DNA from: Massilia sp. Mn16-1_5
GTDB taxonomy: Bacteria > Pseudomonadota > Gammaproteobacteria > Burkholderiales > Burkholderiaceae_D
Assembly: GCF_004798585.1 (NCBI RefSeq)
Contig: NZ_PPXQ01000018.1
Span: forward strand, 1-64,000
Length of the DNA stretch: 64,000 nt
Reading direction: 5' to 3'
In this document: one piece after another, positions 8,258-16,156 of the stretch
Position numbering within the stretch: the first letter of the stretch is position 1
Layout of the letters: every line of letters starts with the position of its first letter
The notes under the pieces: generated by a model
What the model saw: only the letters and a program-made list of their open reading frames with translations
Database searches by the model: none
Told to the model about the DNA's origin: nothing
Position numbers and translations under genes: made by a program

Positions 8258-9604
8258 ATGTTCGGTTCCCGTTCAGGAAAACCATCCACCCTGCCCCGCC
8301 TGGCCGCATCGGCGGCTGCTTTTGCACTGGCCACGCTGCTGGCCGGCTGCGGTGGCGGCGATGGCGGCTACCAGCCGCCCCCCGCGCCCTCATCGCCGGC
8401 TGCACCGACGCCGCCGGTCGAGCCGGCACCACCGCCTGCCCCGACGCCGCCAGTCGTTCCGGCACCGCCAGCCGACCCGGCACCGCCCGCCGATCCGCCG
8501 CCCCTTGGCGATCTCGGCCCGCTCTACGATTTCACCGAACTCAACCTGCCCGGTACGCGTTTCGGCGTCATCAACCGCCTGGGTATTGCAAATGGCGGAC
8601 TGGTCGCCGGCAGCATCTGGGGCGCGACCGACTACCCGCGCGCCTTTTTTTATAACGGCAGGACCCTGATCGATCTCGGCACCTTCGGCGGCCTGGGCGC
8701 CCGGGCGTCCTCGGTGAACCGCTGCGGCCAGGTGACCGGCTTTGCCCTGACCGAGGCCAACGCGGCCCACGCCTTCCTCTACGATGGCCGCCTGCACGAC
8801 CTGGGCTCGCTGGGCGGTACCGAATCGGAGGGCACCGTCATCAGCACCTGCGGCAAGGTCGCCGGCTTCTCCGGCACGCGCGTCGGCGGGCAGCATGCTT
8901 TCTATTACGACGGCATGGCCATGCGCGATCTCGGCACCTTCGGGGGCAACAACTCGGGGGCGACCGACATGAATTCGGTCGGCCAGGTGGTCGGCTATGC
9001 CGACATCCCCGGCGGGGGCGTGGCGCATGCGTTCCTGTACGACGCCCGCACCGGGGCCCCGATCCAGGACATCGGGCCGGCCGGCCGCCTGTCGCACCCC
9101 GCCGATATCAATGAGGCCGGCCAGGTGGCAATGGACACGCGCCTGCCCGGCAGCCAGGAAATACGCGCTTACCGCTACGATGCCGCCACCGGCACCCTGC
9201 TGGATCTCGGCCTGCTGCCCGGCGCCCAAGGGGCGGAACCGAGTGCAATCAACGACAGCGGCCACGTCGTCGGCCACCTTTTCATGTATCCGGATGACCG
9301 CCAGATCGCCTTCCTGCACGACGGCACAAGCATGCGCAGCCTGGGCACGCTGAACGGCGGCTCGTCTTCCGACGCGCGCGCGATCAACGCCGGCGGCCTG
9401 GTGGTCGGTGCGGCCATCGCCGGGCCGTCCGGTCCCCTGCACGCGGTCGCATGGGGACCCGGCTATGGTCTGGTCGACCTGAATACGCGGGTAACAAACC
9501 TGCCGTCCGGGGTAGAGCTGCGGGAAGCGGTGGCAGTGGCCGACGATGGCGCGATTGCCGTGCATACGAATGTCGGCCTGGGGCTGCTGCGTCCACGGAA
9601 ATAA
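8258..9604 (+). CDS. HAF-repeat lipoprotein
   Basis: A 448-residue predicted lipoprotein. The lipobox LLAGC places the lipidated Cys at residue 31; a Pro/Ala-rich linker follows (about 38-85). The rest consists of repeats of about 45-50 residues with the pattern LGTFGG---A-S-N--GQV-GF-------HAFLYDG, typical of the extracellular HAF family. The ATG at 8258 follows ATGGAGG and begins a proper signal peptide. Function is unknown; HAF proteins are predicted surface beta-propeller-like proteins. The gene is single and bounded by terminators. Confidence 0.85.
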   Translation: MFGSRSGKPSTLPRLAASAAAFALATLLAGCGGGDGGYQPPPAPSSPAAPTPPVEPAPPPAPTPPVVPAPPADPAPPADPPPLGDLGPLYDFTELNLPGTRFGVINRLGIANGGLVAGSIWGATDYPRAFFYNGRTLIDLGTFGGLGARASSVNRCGQVTGFALTEANAAHAFLYDGRLHDLGSLGGTESEGTVISTCGKVAGFSGTRVGGQHAFYYDGMAMRDLGTFGGNNSGATDMNSVGQVVGYADIPGGGVAHAFLYDARTGAPIQDIGPAGRLSHPADINEAGQVAMDTRLPGSQEIRAYRYDAATGTLLDLGLLPGAQGAEPSAINDSGHVVGHLFMYPDDRQIAFLHDGTSMRSLGTLNGGSSSDARAINAGGLVVGAAIAGPSGPLHAVAWGPGYGLVDLNTRVTNLPSGVELREAVAVADDGAIAVHTNVGLGLLRPRK

Positions 9605-9619
9605 ATCGCGAAAAGAAAA

Positions 9620-9650
9620 CGGCGCCGTGCAAGGGCGCCGTCGTTTATTT
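9620..9650 (+). terminator. Rho-independent terminator of the HAF lipoprotein gene
   Basis: CGGCGCC (9620-9626) pairs with GGCGCCG (9634-9640), followed by TCGTTTATTT. It starts 16 bases after the stop codon. Confidence 0.8.
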
Positions 9651-9674
9651 GCATCCTGATCTCAGGATGCAAAT
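9647..9674. terminator. Perfect 13-bp palindrome, probable bidirectional terminator
   Basis: ATTTGCATCCTGA (9647-9659) and TCAGGATGCAAAT (9662-9674) are exact reverse complements around two bases. The hairpin lies between the convergent HAF and tolC-like genes, 13 bases from the tolC stop. On the minus strand it ends in an A/T-rich tail. Confidence 0.6.
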
Positions 9675-9687
9675 TTTATGTGCACGC

Positions 9688-11019
9688 TTACTTTTGCAGC
9701 AGGTTGTTCACCGGCACCAGATCGGCTTCGCGCAGCGAGCCGGACGCGGCCTTCAGGCGCAGGCCGTTCAGGATCGTGTTGTAGCGGGCACGGGCGAGAT
9801 CGGTACGGGTCGAGTACAGCTGGCGCTGGGCGTTCAACACGTCGATGTTGATACGCACGCCGACCTGGTAACCCAGCTTGTTGGATTCGAGCGCCGACTG
9901 GCTCGACACCTCGGCTGCCTGCAGCGCCTTGACTTGCGCCAGGCCGCTGTTCACGCCGAGGAAGGCCTGGCGCGCCTGCAGGGCCGCGTTGCGGCGCGTC
10001 GCTTCGAGGTCGTTTCTCGCCTTGTCTTCCAGCGCGATGGTTTCGCGCACGCGGCTGCTCACGCCGAAGCCGCTGAAGATTGGCACCGTCCACTGCACGC
10101 CGATGGCGTTGTTGCGGGTGTCGCCCGAACCGGCGCTGCGGCCGGCAACGTCGGTGCGCGAGGAGCTGGCGACCAGGTCCAGGGTCGGCAGGTGGCCGGC
10201 GCGGCTCTTCGAGATTTCGCGCTTGGCCGATTCGACCGACAGCTGGGCGGCGGTGACGCCGTAGTTCTGGCTTTCGGCCGAGGACACCCATTGGTCGACC
10301 GTGGCCGGCTGCGGCGGCGCCAGCGTGATGCCGGTTTGCAGCGGCGCCAGCGTGCCCGGTTCGGCGCCGATGATCGCCTGCAGCGCGCTGCGCTTGTTGT
10401 CCAGGTCGTTCACGGCGGCGAATTCCTGCGCCACCACCAGGTCATACGCGGCTTGCGCCTCGTGGGTATCGGTGATGGTCTGGGTGCCGACTTCGAAGTT
10501 GCGCTTGGCCGATGCGAGCTGCTCGGTCACGGCGGTCTTTTGCGCGCGGGTCGATTCCAGGGTGTCCTGGGCCGACAGCACGTCGAAATAGGCTTGCGCC
10601 ACACGGGTGATCAGGTCTTGCTGGGCCTGCGCGAACTGGGCTTCGGCAATCGCCTGCGCCAGCTTGCTTTGCTCGTAAGTCTGCCAGCGGTCCCAGCGGA
10701 ACAGCGGCTGGCTCAGCGCCAGGGTGTACTGGTTGCTGCGCAGGTTGGAGCCGCCGGCGACGAAGCCGTCTTGCGACACGCTGAACTGCGAGACGTCGCT
10801 GTTGTTCTTGGTGTAGGCGCCCGACAGGCCGACCGTCGGCAGCAACCCCGCCCGCCCCTGGGGTACGCGTTCCCGGCCGGCCGCGAGCGAAGCGCGGGCG
10901 CTGGCGAAGGTGGCGTCGTTGGCCAGGGCCTGCTGGTACACCTGGATCAGGTCGATCGCGTGCGCATTGAGCGACACGAAAGCGCTGGCCAGCAGCACGG
11001 CGATGAGGGGTTTCTGCAT
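9688..11019 (-). CDS. TolC-family outer membrane channel protein
   Basis: A 443-residue outer-membrane efflux protein that forms the exit duct of type I secretion and RND/MFS pumps. A signal peptide ends near NAHA (residues 18-21). Two OEP repeats of coiled-coil helices follow, containing the usual SLSQPLFRW and VGVQWTVPIFSGF beta-barrel strands; IDLIQVYQQALANDATF at the mature start is typical. I chose MQKPLIAVLL with its GGAGA site rather than an upstream ATG. It is the last gene of a pcm-rhodanese-tolC operon, a common betaproteobacterial arrangement. Confidence 0.9.
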   Translation of the reverse strand: MQKPLIAVLLASAFVSLNAHAIDLIQVYQQALANDATFASARASLAAGRERVPQGRAGLLPTVGLSGAYTKNNSDVSQFSVSQDGFVAGGSNLRSNQYTLALSQPLFRWDRWQTYEQSKLAQAIAEAQFAQAQQDLITRVAQAYFDVLSAQDTLESTRAQKTAVTEQLASAKRNFEVGTQTITDTHEAQAAYDLVVAQEFAAVNDLDNKRSALQAIIGAEPGTLAPLQTGITLAPPQPATVDQWVSSAESQNYGVTAAQLSVESAKREISKSRAGHLPTLDLVASSSRTDVAGRSAGSGDTRNNAIGVQWTVPIFSGFGVSSRVRETIALEDKARNDLEATRRNAALQARQAFLGVNSGLAQVKALQAAEVSSQSALESNKLGYQVGVRINIDVLNAQRQLYSTRTDLARARYNTILNGLRLKAASGSLREADLVPVNNLLQK

Positions 11020-11058
11020 TATGGTCTCCGTCGGAGTCATCAAGGTTTGGAAAACAGA

Positions 11059-11382
11059 TCAATACTTCGGCATCGCCGGATCGACCTGCACGGCCCAGGC
11101 GTGTATTCCGCCCGTCAAATTCGTTACGTTCTCGAACCCGTTACGTTCGAGGAAAGCCGCCACCTGCATGCTGCGCGCACCGTGGTGGCAGATGCAGACG
11201 ATGTCCTGATCGTCCGGCAGTTCGCCGGCGCGGATCGGGACCAGGTGCATCGGGATCTGGGTCGAGCCTGCGATGTGGCAGGTCTCGAATTCCCAGTTCT
11301 CGCGCACGTCGAGCAGGAGCGGACGCGGCTTCGATTCATCCGCCAGGCGCTGCGCCAGCTCCGGCGCGGTCATGTGTTGCAT
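11059..11382 (-). CDS. Single-domain rhodanese (sulfurtransferase)
   Basis: A 107-residue cytoplasmic rhodanese. The active-site loop CHHGARS has the persulfide-forming Cys65 in a CxxGxR context, and LLLDVRENWEFETCHIAGS is the CH2A-type N-terminal motif. Translation most likely starts at MQHMTAPEL; an upstream extension runs into the end of the methyltransferase gene. It lies 10 bases after that gene and 39 bases before tolC. The sulfur acceptor is unknown. Confidence 0.88.
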   Translation of the reverse strand: MQHMTAPELAQRLADESKPRPLLLDVRENWEFETCHIAGSTQIPMHLVPIRAGELPDDQDIVCICHHGARSMQVAAFLERNGFENVTNLTGGIHAWAVQVDPAMPKY

Positions 11383-11392
11383 GTCAATCGCC

Positions 11393-12046
11393 TCAGAAGG
11401 TGAAGCGCGACGGAGTCGGCGCACCCGACAGCTGCTTGACGTTGGTCTCGAACACGGTCACGGTGTCGTAGGCCGCTTCCGAGACGCGCGTCACCAGCAC
11501 GCACTGCATGGCCGGCGCACGGCCGACGATGGCGGCGATGCGACCGCCGACTTTCAGCTGCTTCAGGAAGGTTTCCGGCAGGTTCTCGAGGGCGCCCGAG
11601 ATGACGATCACGTCGTACGGCGCATCCTTTTCCCAGCCGTTGGCGCCATTGCCTTCGACCACGCTGATGTTGCCGATGCCGGCTTTCTGGATGTTCTGTT
11701 CGGCCAGCGCCTTGATTTCCGGCGAGATCTCGACCGTCGTCACGTGGCGCGCCTGGTGCGCCATCAGGGCTGCCATGTAGCCCGAGCCCGCGCCGACTTC
11801 CAGCACGTTCTCGTGTTTTTTGAGGTTCAGTTCCTGCAGGATGCGCGCTTCGATCTTCGGATTGAACATCGCTTCGCCGCCCGGCAGAGGAATCTCGACG
11901 TCGGCGAACGCCAGGTTCTGGTAGCCCTGCGGCACGAACTGTTCGCGCTTGACCACGTGCAGCAGGTCGAGCACGTCCTGGTCCAGCACGTTCCATGGAC
12001 GGATCTGCTGTTCGATCATGTTAAAGCGGGCTTGTTCGATATTCAT
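11393..12046 (-). CDS. PCMT-family methyltransferase, divergent active site
   Basis: A 217-residue protein of the protein-L-isoaspartate O-methyltransferase family, with the SAM-binding motif VLEVGAGSGY at residues 81-90. In true repair enzymes the loop after the first beta strand reads roughly GqTISAPHmvA with a catalytic Ser. Here the equivalent is LPGGEAMFNPKIEA (54-67), which lacks the T-I-S-x-P signature. The protein may therefore have another substrate or only bind SAM. It is first in the operon with rhodanese and tolC. Confidence 0.85.
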   Translation of the reverse strand: MNIEQARFNMIEQQIRPWNVLDQDVLDLLHVVKREQFVPQGYQNLAFADVEIPLPGGEAMFNPKIEARILQELNLKKHENVLEVGAGSGYMAALMAHQARHVTTVEISPEIKALAEQNIQKAGIGNISVVEGNGANGWEKDAPYDVIVISGALENLPETFLKQLKVGGRIAAIVGRAPAMQCVLVTRVSEAAYDTVTVFETNVKQLSGAPTPSRFTF

Positions 12047-12097
12047 CTTGGTACTCGGCGGAAAGGAAATAATCCCGTATTTTATCGTTGAACTGCC

Positions 12098-12204
12098 GGA
12101 GAGCGGGTGAAATACGCTTCAGGGCAAGGCGCATCGTCGAAGACAGTACTTTAGTACGGCGAGACGGTGCAACGCAGCCATGGAGCGTATTTCACTCGCT
12201 CTCT
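12098..12204. repeat. 107-nt structured intergenic element with 21-bp arms
   Basis: Arm 12098-12118 pairs with arm 12184-12204 over 21 bases, with two differences that would both be G-U pairs in RNA. The interior contains an imperfect stem around GGCGCATCGTCG / CGAGACGGTGCAACGC, capped by the small palindrome GTACTTTAGTAC. The interior words resemble an element repeated in many Oxalobacteraceae genomes, from memory. It lies upstream of the methyltransferase operon and downstream of the tetR gene. Confidence 0.6.
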
Positions 12205-12276
12205 GGACGCACATCTTATCGGGATGCTATCCAGATAAGGCGAAATTGCGACAGTCTGCAGTTTGGAGGGGGTGAA

Positions 12277-12292
12277 CGCCGGGAATCCGGCG
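12277..12292 (-). terminator. Hairpin downstream of the tetR gene
   Basis: CGCCGG pairs with CCGGCG around GAAT, 30 bases after the tetR stop on the minus strand. No clear T-run follows, so it is only a candidate. Confidence 0.3.
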
Positions 12293-12321
12293 CCATAGCG
12301 ATGAGCAATGAGCGATGCGCG

Positions 12322-12972
12322 TCAGGGCGCCTGGGTGCTCGCGGGCAGCAAGCCGTGCAGGGCCATGTCAAGGAAGGTGTTCAGGAAAGCCTGGGGTTCG
12401 AGGTCGCCGCGCTCGCAGGGACCGACCGAATGCTTCCAGGTGACGAGCATCAGCATCGGCGCGATCAGCACCTGGGTCATCTGGGTGATATTGATGTCGC
12501 GGAACTCGCCGCGCTTGACGCCCCGCTCGAGCATGCTGGAGAACATGCGGGTGCCGCGGCTGATGACTTCTTCCTGATAAAACTTGGCCAGTTCCGGGAA
12601 ATTCCCCGCCTCCGCCATGACCAGCTTGCCGATGCCGGACACTTTATTGGCGCCGATCCGTTCCCACCAGTCCATCAGCACCTTGCGCAGCAGGTCGGCG
12701 CTATGGCCATCGAAACCGGCGATCGAGGACTCGGCCTCGGCCACGACCGGCACGATACTGGTGCGCACCACGGCCTTGAACAATTCTTCCTTGTTCTCGA
12801 AATACAGGTACAAGGTGCCCTTCGAGACGCCGGCGCGGCGCGCGACATCCTCCAGGCGAGTGGACGCAAAGCCGCGCTCGACGAACAGGTCGATGGCGGC
12901 GGCCAGCAGCTCTTGTGGACGAGCATCCTTGCGGCGCTCCCAGCGCGGCTTGGTGTCAATGGGGCATTCCAT
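12322..12972 (-). CDS. TetR-family transcriptional regulator
   Basis: A 216-residue one-component regulator. The N-terminal helix-turn-helix spans about residues 40-59 (LEDVARRAGVSKGTLYLYFE), with the following K-E-ELF characteristic of TetR. The C-terminal ligand domain is of the TetR_C_33-like type, rich in helices with W and M. The ATG at 12972 is preferred; a TTG five codons upstream is possible. The SDR gene lies about 90 bases upstream on the same strand, and it is a plausible but unproven target. Confidence 0.88.
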   Translation of the reverse strand: MECPIDTKPRWERRKDARPQELLAAAIDLFVERGFASTRLEDVARRAGVSKGTLYLYFENKEELFKAVVRTSIVPVVAEAESSIAGFDGHSADLLRKVLMDWWERIGANKVSGIGKLVMAEAGNFPELAKFYQEEVISRGTRMFSSMLERGVKRGEFRDINITQMTQVLIAPMLMLVTWKHSVGPCERGDLEPQAFLNTFLDMALHGLLPASTQAP

Positions 12973-13065
12973 GCTTCTGTCCGACAACTTGGTATTAAGT
13001 CATCGAATATAGACCCGGGCTCGGGGGTAGTCAAGCAGGGTTCGTCTCTTGCCGCCGTAGGGTAT

Positions 13066-13959
13066 TTACATCGTCTTGCCGCTGCCGTAGATGCGGCCCT
13101 CGCCGCCCGCCTGGTACAAGCTGCCGGCCGGGTTGCGCGGCGCCGAGTCCGTCTGCTGGCGCGGCACCTGGAACACCGACAGCACGTCGACCACCCCGGG
13201 CACCAGTTTTTCCATGGCCACATCCAGGCTGGCCATGGTGCCGACCTTCAGGTTGCGCGTCGGCGTGGTCGCCGCCTGCAGGATCGCGTCGGCCACTTGG
13301 TGCGGATCGAGCTGGGGAGAAGGCAGCTTCGGTTCGCGGTCCAGGTAATTGCGTGCGTGCTGGGGCAGCGGCGTGTCGACCGCCGTCGGCTGGATCAGGC
13401 TGATCGAGACGGGCGCCCCCTCGACGTGTGCGACCTCGATGCGCAGCGCATCCGTGAACCCTTTGACGGCATGTTTACTGGCCGAATACATGCCCTGCAG
13501 CGGAATCGCCACCTCCGATGCCTCGCTGCCGACATTCACCAGCGCGCCGCCCGTCATGCGCAGATGCGGCAGCGCCGCCAGCGAACCATTGACCATGCCC
13601 CAGAAATTAATGTCGAACAGGCGCCGGCTGTCCTCCTCGCGGACCTCGTCCAGCCGCCCGTAGATCGTGCTGCCGGCGCAATTGACCCAGGTATCGATGC
13701 GGCCGAAATGCGCGATCGCGCGCCGCGCCACTTCCTCGACTTGCCCCCGGTCGGCGACATCGGCCACCACGTGGATCGCCTCATGACCGCCCGTCGCCAG
13801 CCCATCGGCAATCGCCTCCAGCACCTCGCCGCTCCTCGCCACCAGCACCAGTTTCGCCCCGCGCGCGGCGGCATCCTGGGCCGTGGCCAGGCCGATGCCG
13901 CTGGAGGCGCCGGTGATGACGATGACTTGCTGGTTGAGGGGTTTGAGCGAGCTGGCCAT
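13066..13959 (-). CDS. Short-chain dehydrogenase/reductase
   Basis: A 297-residue SDR oxidoreductase. The NAD(P)-binding TGASSGIG is at residues 16-23, NCAG at 93-96, the catalytic Ser at about 145, and Y158-SAS-K162 completes the active site. The extension after about residue 225 (HQVADAILQA) is typical of classical SDRs with a longer C-terminus. The start at MASSLKPLNQ is chosen because the upstream extension is low-complexity. Substrate is unknown. It lies next to a TetR gene. Confidence 0.9.
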   Translation of the reverse strand: MASSLKPLNQQVIVITGASSGIGLATAQDAAARGAKLVLVARSGEVLEAIADGLATGGHEAIHVVADVADRGQVEEVARRAIAHFGRIDTWVNCAGSTIYGRLDEVREEDSRRLFDINFWGMVNGSLAALPHLRMTGGALVNVGSEASEVAIPLQGMYSASKHAVKGFTDALRIEVAHVEGAPVSISLIQPTAVDTPLPQHARNYLDREPKLPSPQLDPHQVADAILQAATTPTRNLKVGTMASLDVAMEKLVPGVVDVLSVFQVPRQQTDSAPRNPAGSLYQAGGEGRIYGSGKTM

Positions 13960-14096
13960 GTCAAAAAACTCCGGAAGTCGAGGTGCGCCAACCATAGCAG
14001 GATCGCTTCGGCCGCAGCGCTCGCTTTCGCTTCGCGTCGCTGGTGATGGCCTGCGGGGAACGGTATACTGCGCGGTCCCCTCTCTCAATTCGTCCC

Positions 14097-14354
14097 ATGA
14101 ACTGCCGCGACCACTGCGGTGCCTGCTGCACCGCCCCTTCGATCACCAGCCCGCTTCCTGGCATGCCCAACGGCAAGCCGGCCGGTGTGCGCTGCGTGCA
14201 GCTGGACGAGCACAACCGCTGCCGCGTGTTCGGGAAACCCGAGCGGCCAGCATTTTGCGGCGGCTTGCAGCCGTCAAGGGAAATGTGCGGGGAGAATCGC
14301 GAGCAGGCGATTCGCTGGCTCGATGAGCTGGAACGGGCGACGGCGCCGGGTTAA
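14097..14354 (+). CDS. YkgJ-type cysteine-cluster protein
   Basis: An 85-residue protein with eight cysteines (3, 7, 10, 11, 33, 42, 54, 64) in the pattern [11 protein letters not shown] ... GVRC ... RCRVFG ... FCGG ... C of the YkgJ/UPF0153 family, thought to bind zinc or an iron-sulfur cluster. The ATG at 14097 is where conservation starts. It converges with the small membrane protein gene at 14355, the two stops being adjacent. Confidence 0.85.
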   Translation: MNCRDHCGACCTAPSITSPLPGMPNGKPAGVRCVQLDEHNRCRVFGKPERPAFCGGLQPSREMCGENREQAIRWLDELERATAPG

Positions 14355-14561
14355 TCATCCGGGTTCGTCATCGTCCTGCGTCACCAGCCCCGGCACCCGC
14401 TTGCGCTTCTTCTTTTTCACGGTGGCCGAGATTTCCTGGCCCGGCTTGATCTTCGGCGGCGGCGCGACCGGCAAGGGAAAGCCGAGGAACACCATGATGA
14501 ACAGGATTGGCAGCAGCAGATAGAAAAGTGGCCGGCGCCAGTTGAGCTTTTGTTTCAGCAT
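14355..14561 (-). CDS. Small single-pass membrane protein
   Basis: A 68-residue protein: a basic start MLKQKLNWRRP, one membrane segment (LFYLLLPILFIMVFLGFPL, about residues 12-30) and a hydrophilic tail with the basic run KKKKRKR. I do not recognise the family. A TTG two codons upstream is an alternative start. It lies just downstream of another small gene on the same strand (14623). Confidence 0.5.
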   Translation of the reverse strand: MLKQKLNWRRPLFYLLLPILFIMVFLGFPLPVAPPPKIKPGQEISATVKKKKRKRVPGLVTQDDDEPG

Positions 14562-14622
14562 TGCCAATAGATGAGTATTGACAATGCCGCTTCAAGGGCC
14601 GGCGCTTACGTATGCATCAAAT

Positions 14623-15042
14623 TCAGGCGGCAGCCCGGTGCGCCATGCCGCGCCTGGTCTGCTGCACCTGGGCAAACAAGGCCCCCAGCGTCATGCGCTC
14701 GTCCCAGATCTCGTCCAGCGCCACGCCGTAGCGCTTGCGCAATTCCTTCGCCAGGCGCTCGACTTCGCTCGCATCGGGAATCCATTTGGCCGGATGCAAA
14801 GCGCGATACACGCCGATCAACTGATCGTCGGGACGGAATTTCTGGGTTTCGGCAGAGCGGAAAGAAAAGGCGTCGGCAAACAGGGAGAGGAATTCGCCGA
14901 TCTGGCGCTTGGTGGCCGAGGGAAAGGCGCGGCGCCACAGGCGGGCCTGGGAGGTGCGTGCACGGAAGGGATTGGGAATCTGTCCGATGGCAAGGGCGGA
15001 CCATGCAACCGCCAGCAAGACCAGGATTGCAACAATACTCAT
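14623..15042 (-). CDS. Hypothetical protein with N-terminal membrane anchor
   Basis: A 139-residue protein with a hydrophobic N-terminus (residues 4-20, possibly an uncleaved signal anchor) followed by a helical domain RAFPSATKRQIGEFLSLFAD and DDQLIGVYRALHP. The C-terminal half (about 85-130) has an acyl-carrier-like spacing, but no DSL phosphopantetheine site is present. Function is unknown. It is divergent from uppP. Confidence 0.6.
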   Translation of the reverse strand: MSIVAILVLLAVAWSALAIGQIPNPFRARTSQARLWRRAFPSATKRQIGEFLSLFADAFSFRSAETQKFRPDDQLIGVYRALHPAKWIPDASEVERLAKELRKRYGVALDEIWDERMTLGALFAQVQQTRRGMAHRAAA

Positions 15043-15288
15043 CGTCGTACGGCAGAGTGAATCATGAAATCAGTCTAGCACGTGATTCGGCGCCGTGGAC
15101 ACACTGCGCCGCACTATCGTGTTCACGGCGCGTACGCAACAGAAACATACTAATTGGGCAAGTTTAAGGGCAGAAAATAGCGGACTCTCCGCCTCCGGGC
15201 TCAGCGGCACTGCCCCCGCTCGTGGTAAGCTTCAGCCCCGCGCAGCTTCTCCACCCGCTACTCCCCCGCTACTTACGTTAAAGAATTC

Positions 15289-16140
15289 ATGGATATTCTT
15301 CTCGCCATCAAGGCGATCATCATGGGCCTGGTCGAGGGCTTCACGGAATTCCTGCCGATCTCCTCTACCGGCCACCTGATCCTGGCGGGCAGCCTGCTCG
15401 AGTTCACGGGCGAAAAAGTCAAAGTGTTCGAAATCGCGATCCAGGCCGGCGCCATGCTGGCCGTGATCTGGGAGTACCGCGAACGCATCGCGCGCGTGCT
15501 GAGCGGCATGTTCAGCGAACGCCGCCAGCAGAAGTTCGTGATCAACCTGGTCGTCGCCTTCCTCCCGGCCGCGCTGCTCGGCCTGGTCTTCGCGCACGCG
15601 ATCAAGACGCATCTGTTCAAGCCGGTGCCAGTCGCGCTCGCCTTTATCATCGGCGGCCTGATCATCCTGTGGGTCGAGCGCCGTCCGAAGGGGAAGGAAA
15701 AGCAGCAGGGCATGCCCCACACTTGCCGCGTCGAGACCGTCGACGAGATGACGGTACTCGATGCGTTTAAAGTCGGCTGCGCCCAGGCCTTTGCGCTGAT
15801 CCCCGGCACCAGCCGTTCCGGCGCAACCATTATTGGCGGCATGCTGTTCGGCCTGTCGCGCAAGGCCGCCACCGAATTTTCCTTTTTCCTCGCCATTCCG
15901 ACCCTGCTGTCCGCGACCGTCTATTCCGTCTACAAGGAACGTGCGCTGCTGTCGATGGCCGATCTGCCGATGTTCGCTGTCGGAGGACTTGCCGCCTTCG
16001 TGTCGGCCTTCCTGTGCGTGCGCTGGCTCCTGCGCTACATCAGTTCGCACGACTTCACGATCTTCGCCTGGTACCGTATTGTGTTCGGCGTGATCGTCCT
16101 CGTCACCGCTCATTACGGACTGGTGAACTGGGCGGAATGA
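15289..16140 (+). CDS. uppP: Undecaprenyl-diphosphatase
   Basis: A 283-residue polytopic inner-membrane enzyme that dephosphorylates undecaprenyl pyrophosphate for peptidoglycan lipid-carrier recycling and gives bacitracin resistance. The two family motifs are present: [14 protein letters not shown] at residues 16-29 and PGTSRSGAT at 172-180. It starts 17 bases upstream of recQ on the same strand, so the two are probably cotranscribed. Confidence 0.96.
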   Translation: MDILLAIKAIIMGLVEGFTEFLPISSTGHLILAGSLLEFTGEKVKVFEIAIQAGAMLAVIWEYRERIARVLSGMFSERRQQKFVINLVVAFLPAALLGLVFAHAIKTHLFKPVPVALAFIIGGLIILWVERRPKGKEKQQGMPHTCRVETVDEMTVLDAFKVGCAQAFALIPGTSRSGATIIGGMLFGLSRKAATEFSFFLAIPTLLSATVYSVYKERALLSMADLPMFAVGGLAAFVSAFLCVRWLLRYISSHDFTIFAWYRIVFGVIVLVTAHYGLVNWAE

Positions 16141-16156
16141 GCCCGAAAGCAACCCG

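Noticed and set aside
8600-9500. Tandem repeats in the HAF gene as possible DNA satellite
   Set aside because: Repeats are at protein level only (HAF motifs); nucleotide identity is low.
14043-14096. Upstream extension of the cysteine-cluster protein
   Set aside because: Conservation begins at [11 protein letters not shown]; the extension overlaps the promoter region of the divergent SDR gene.
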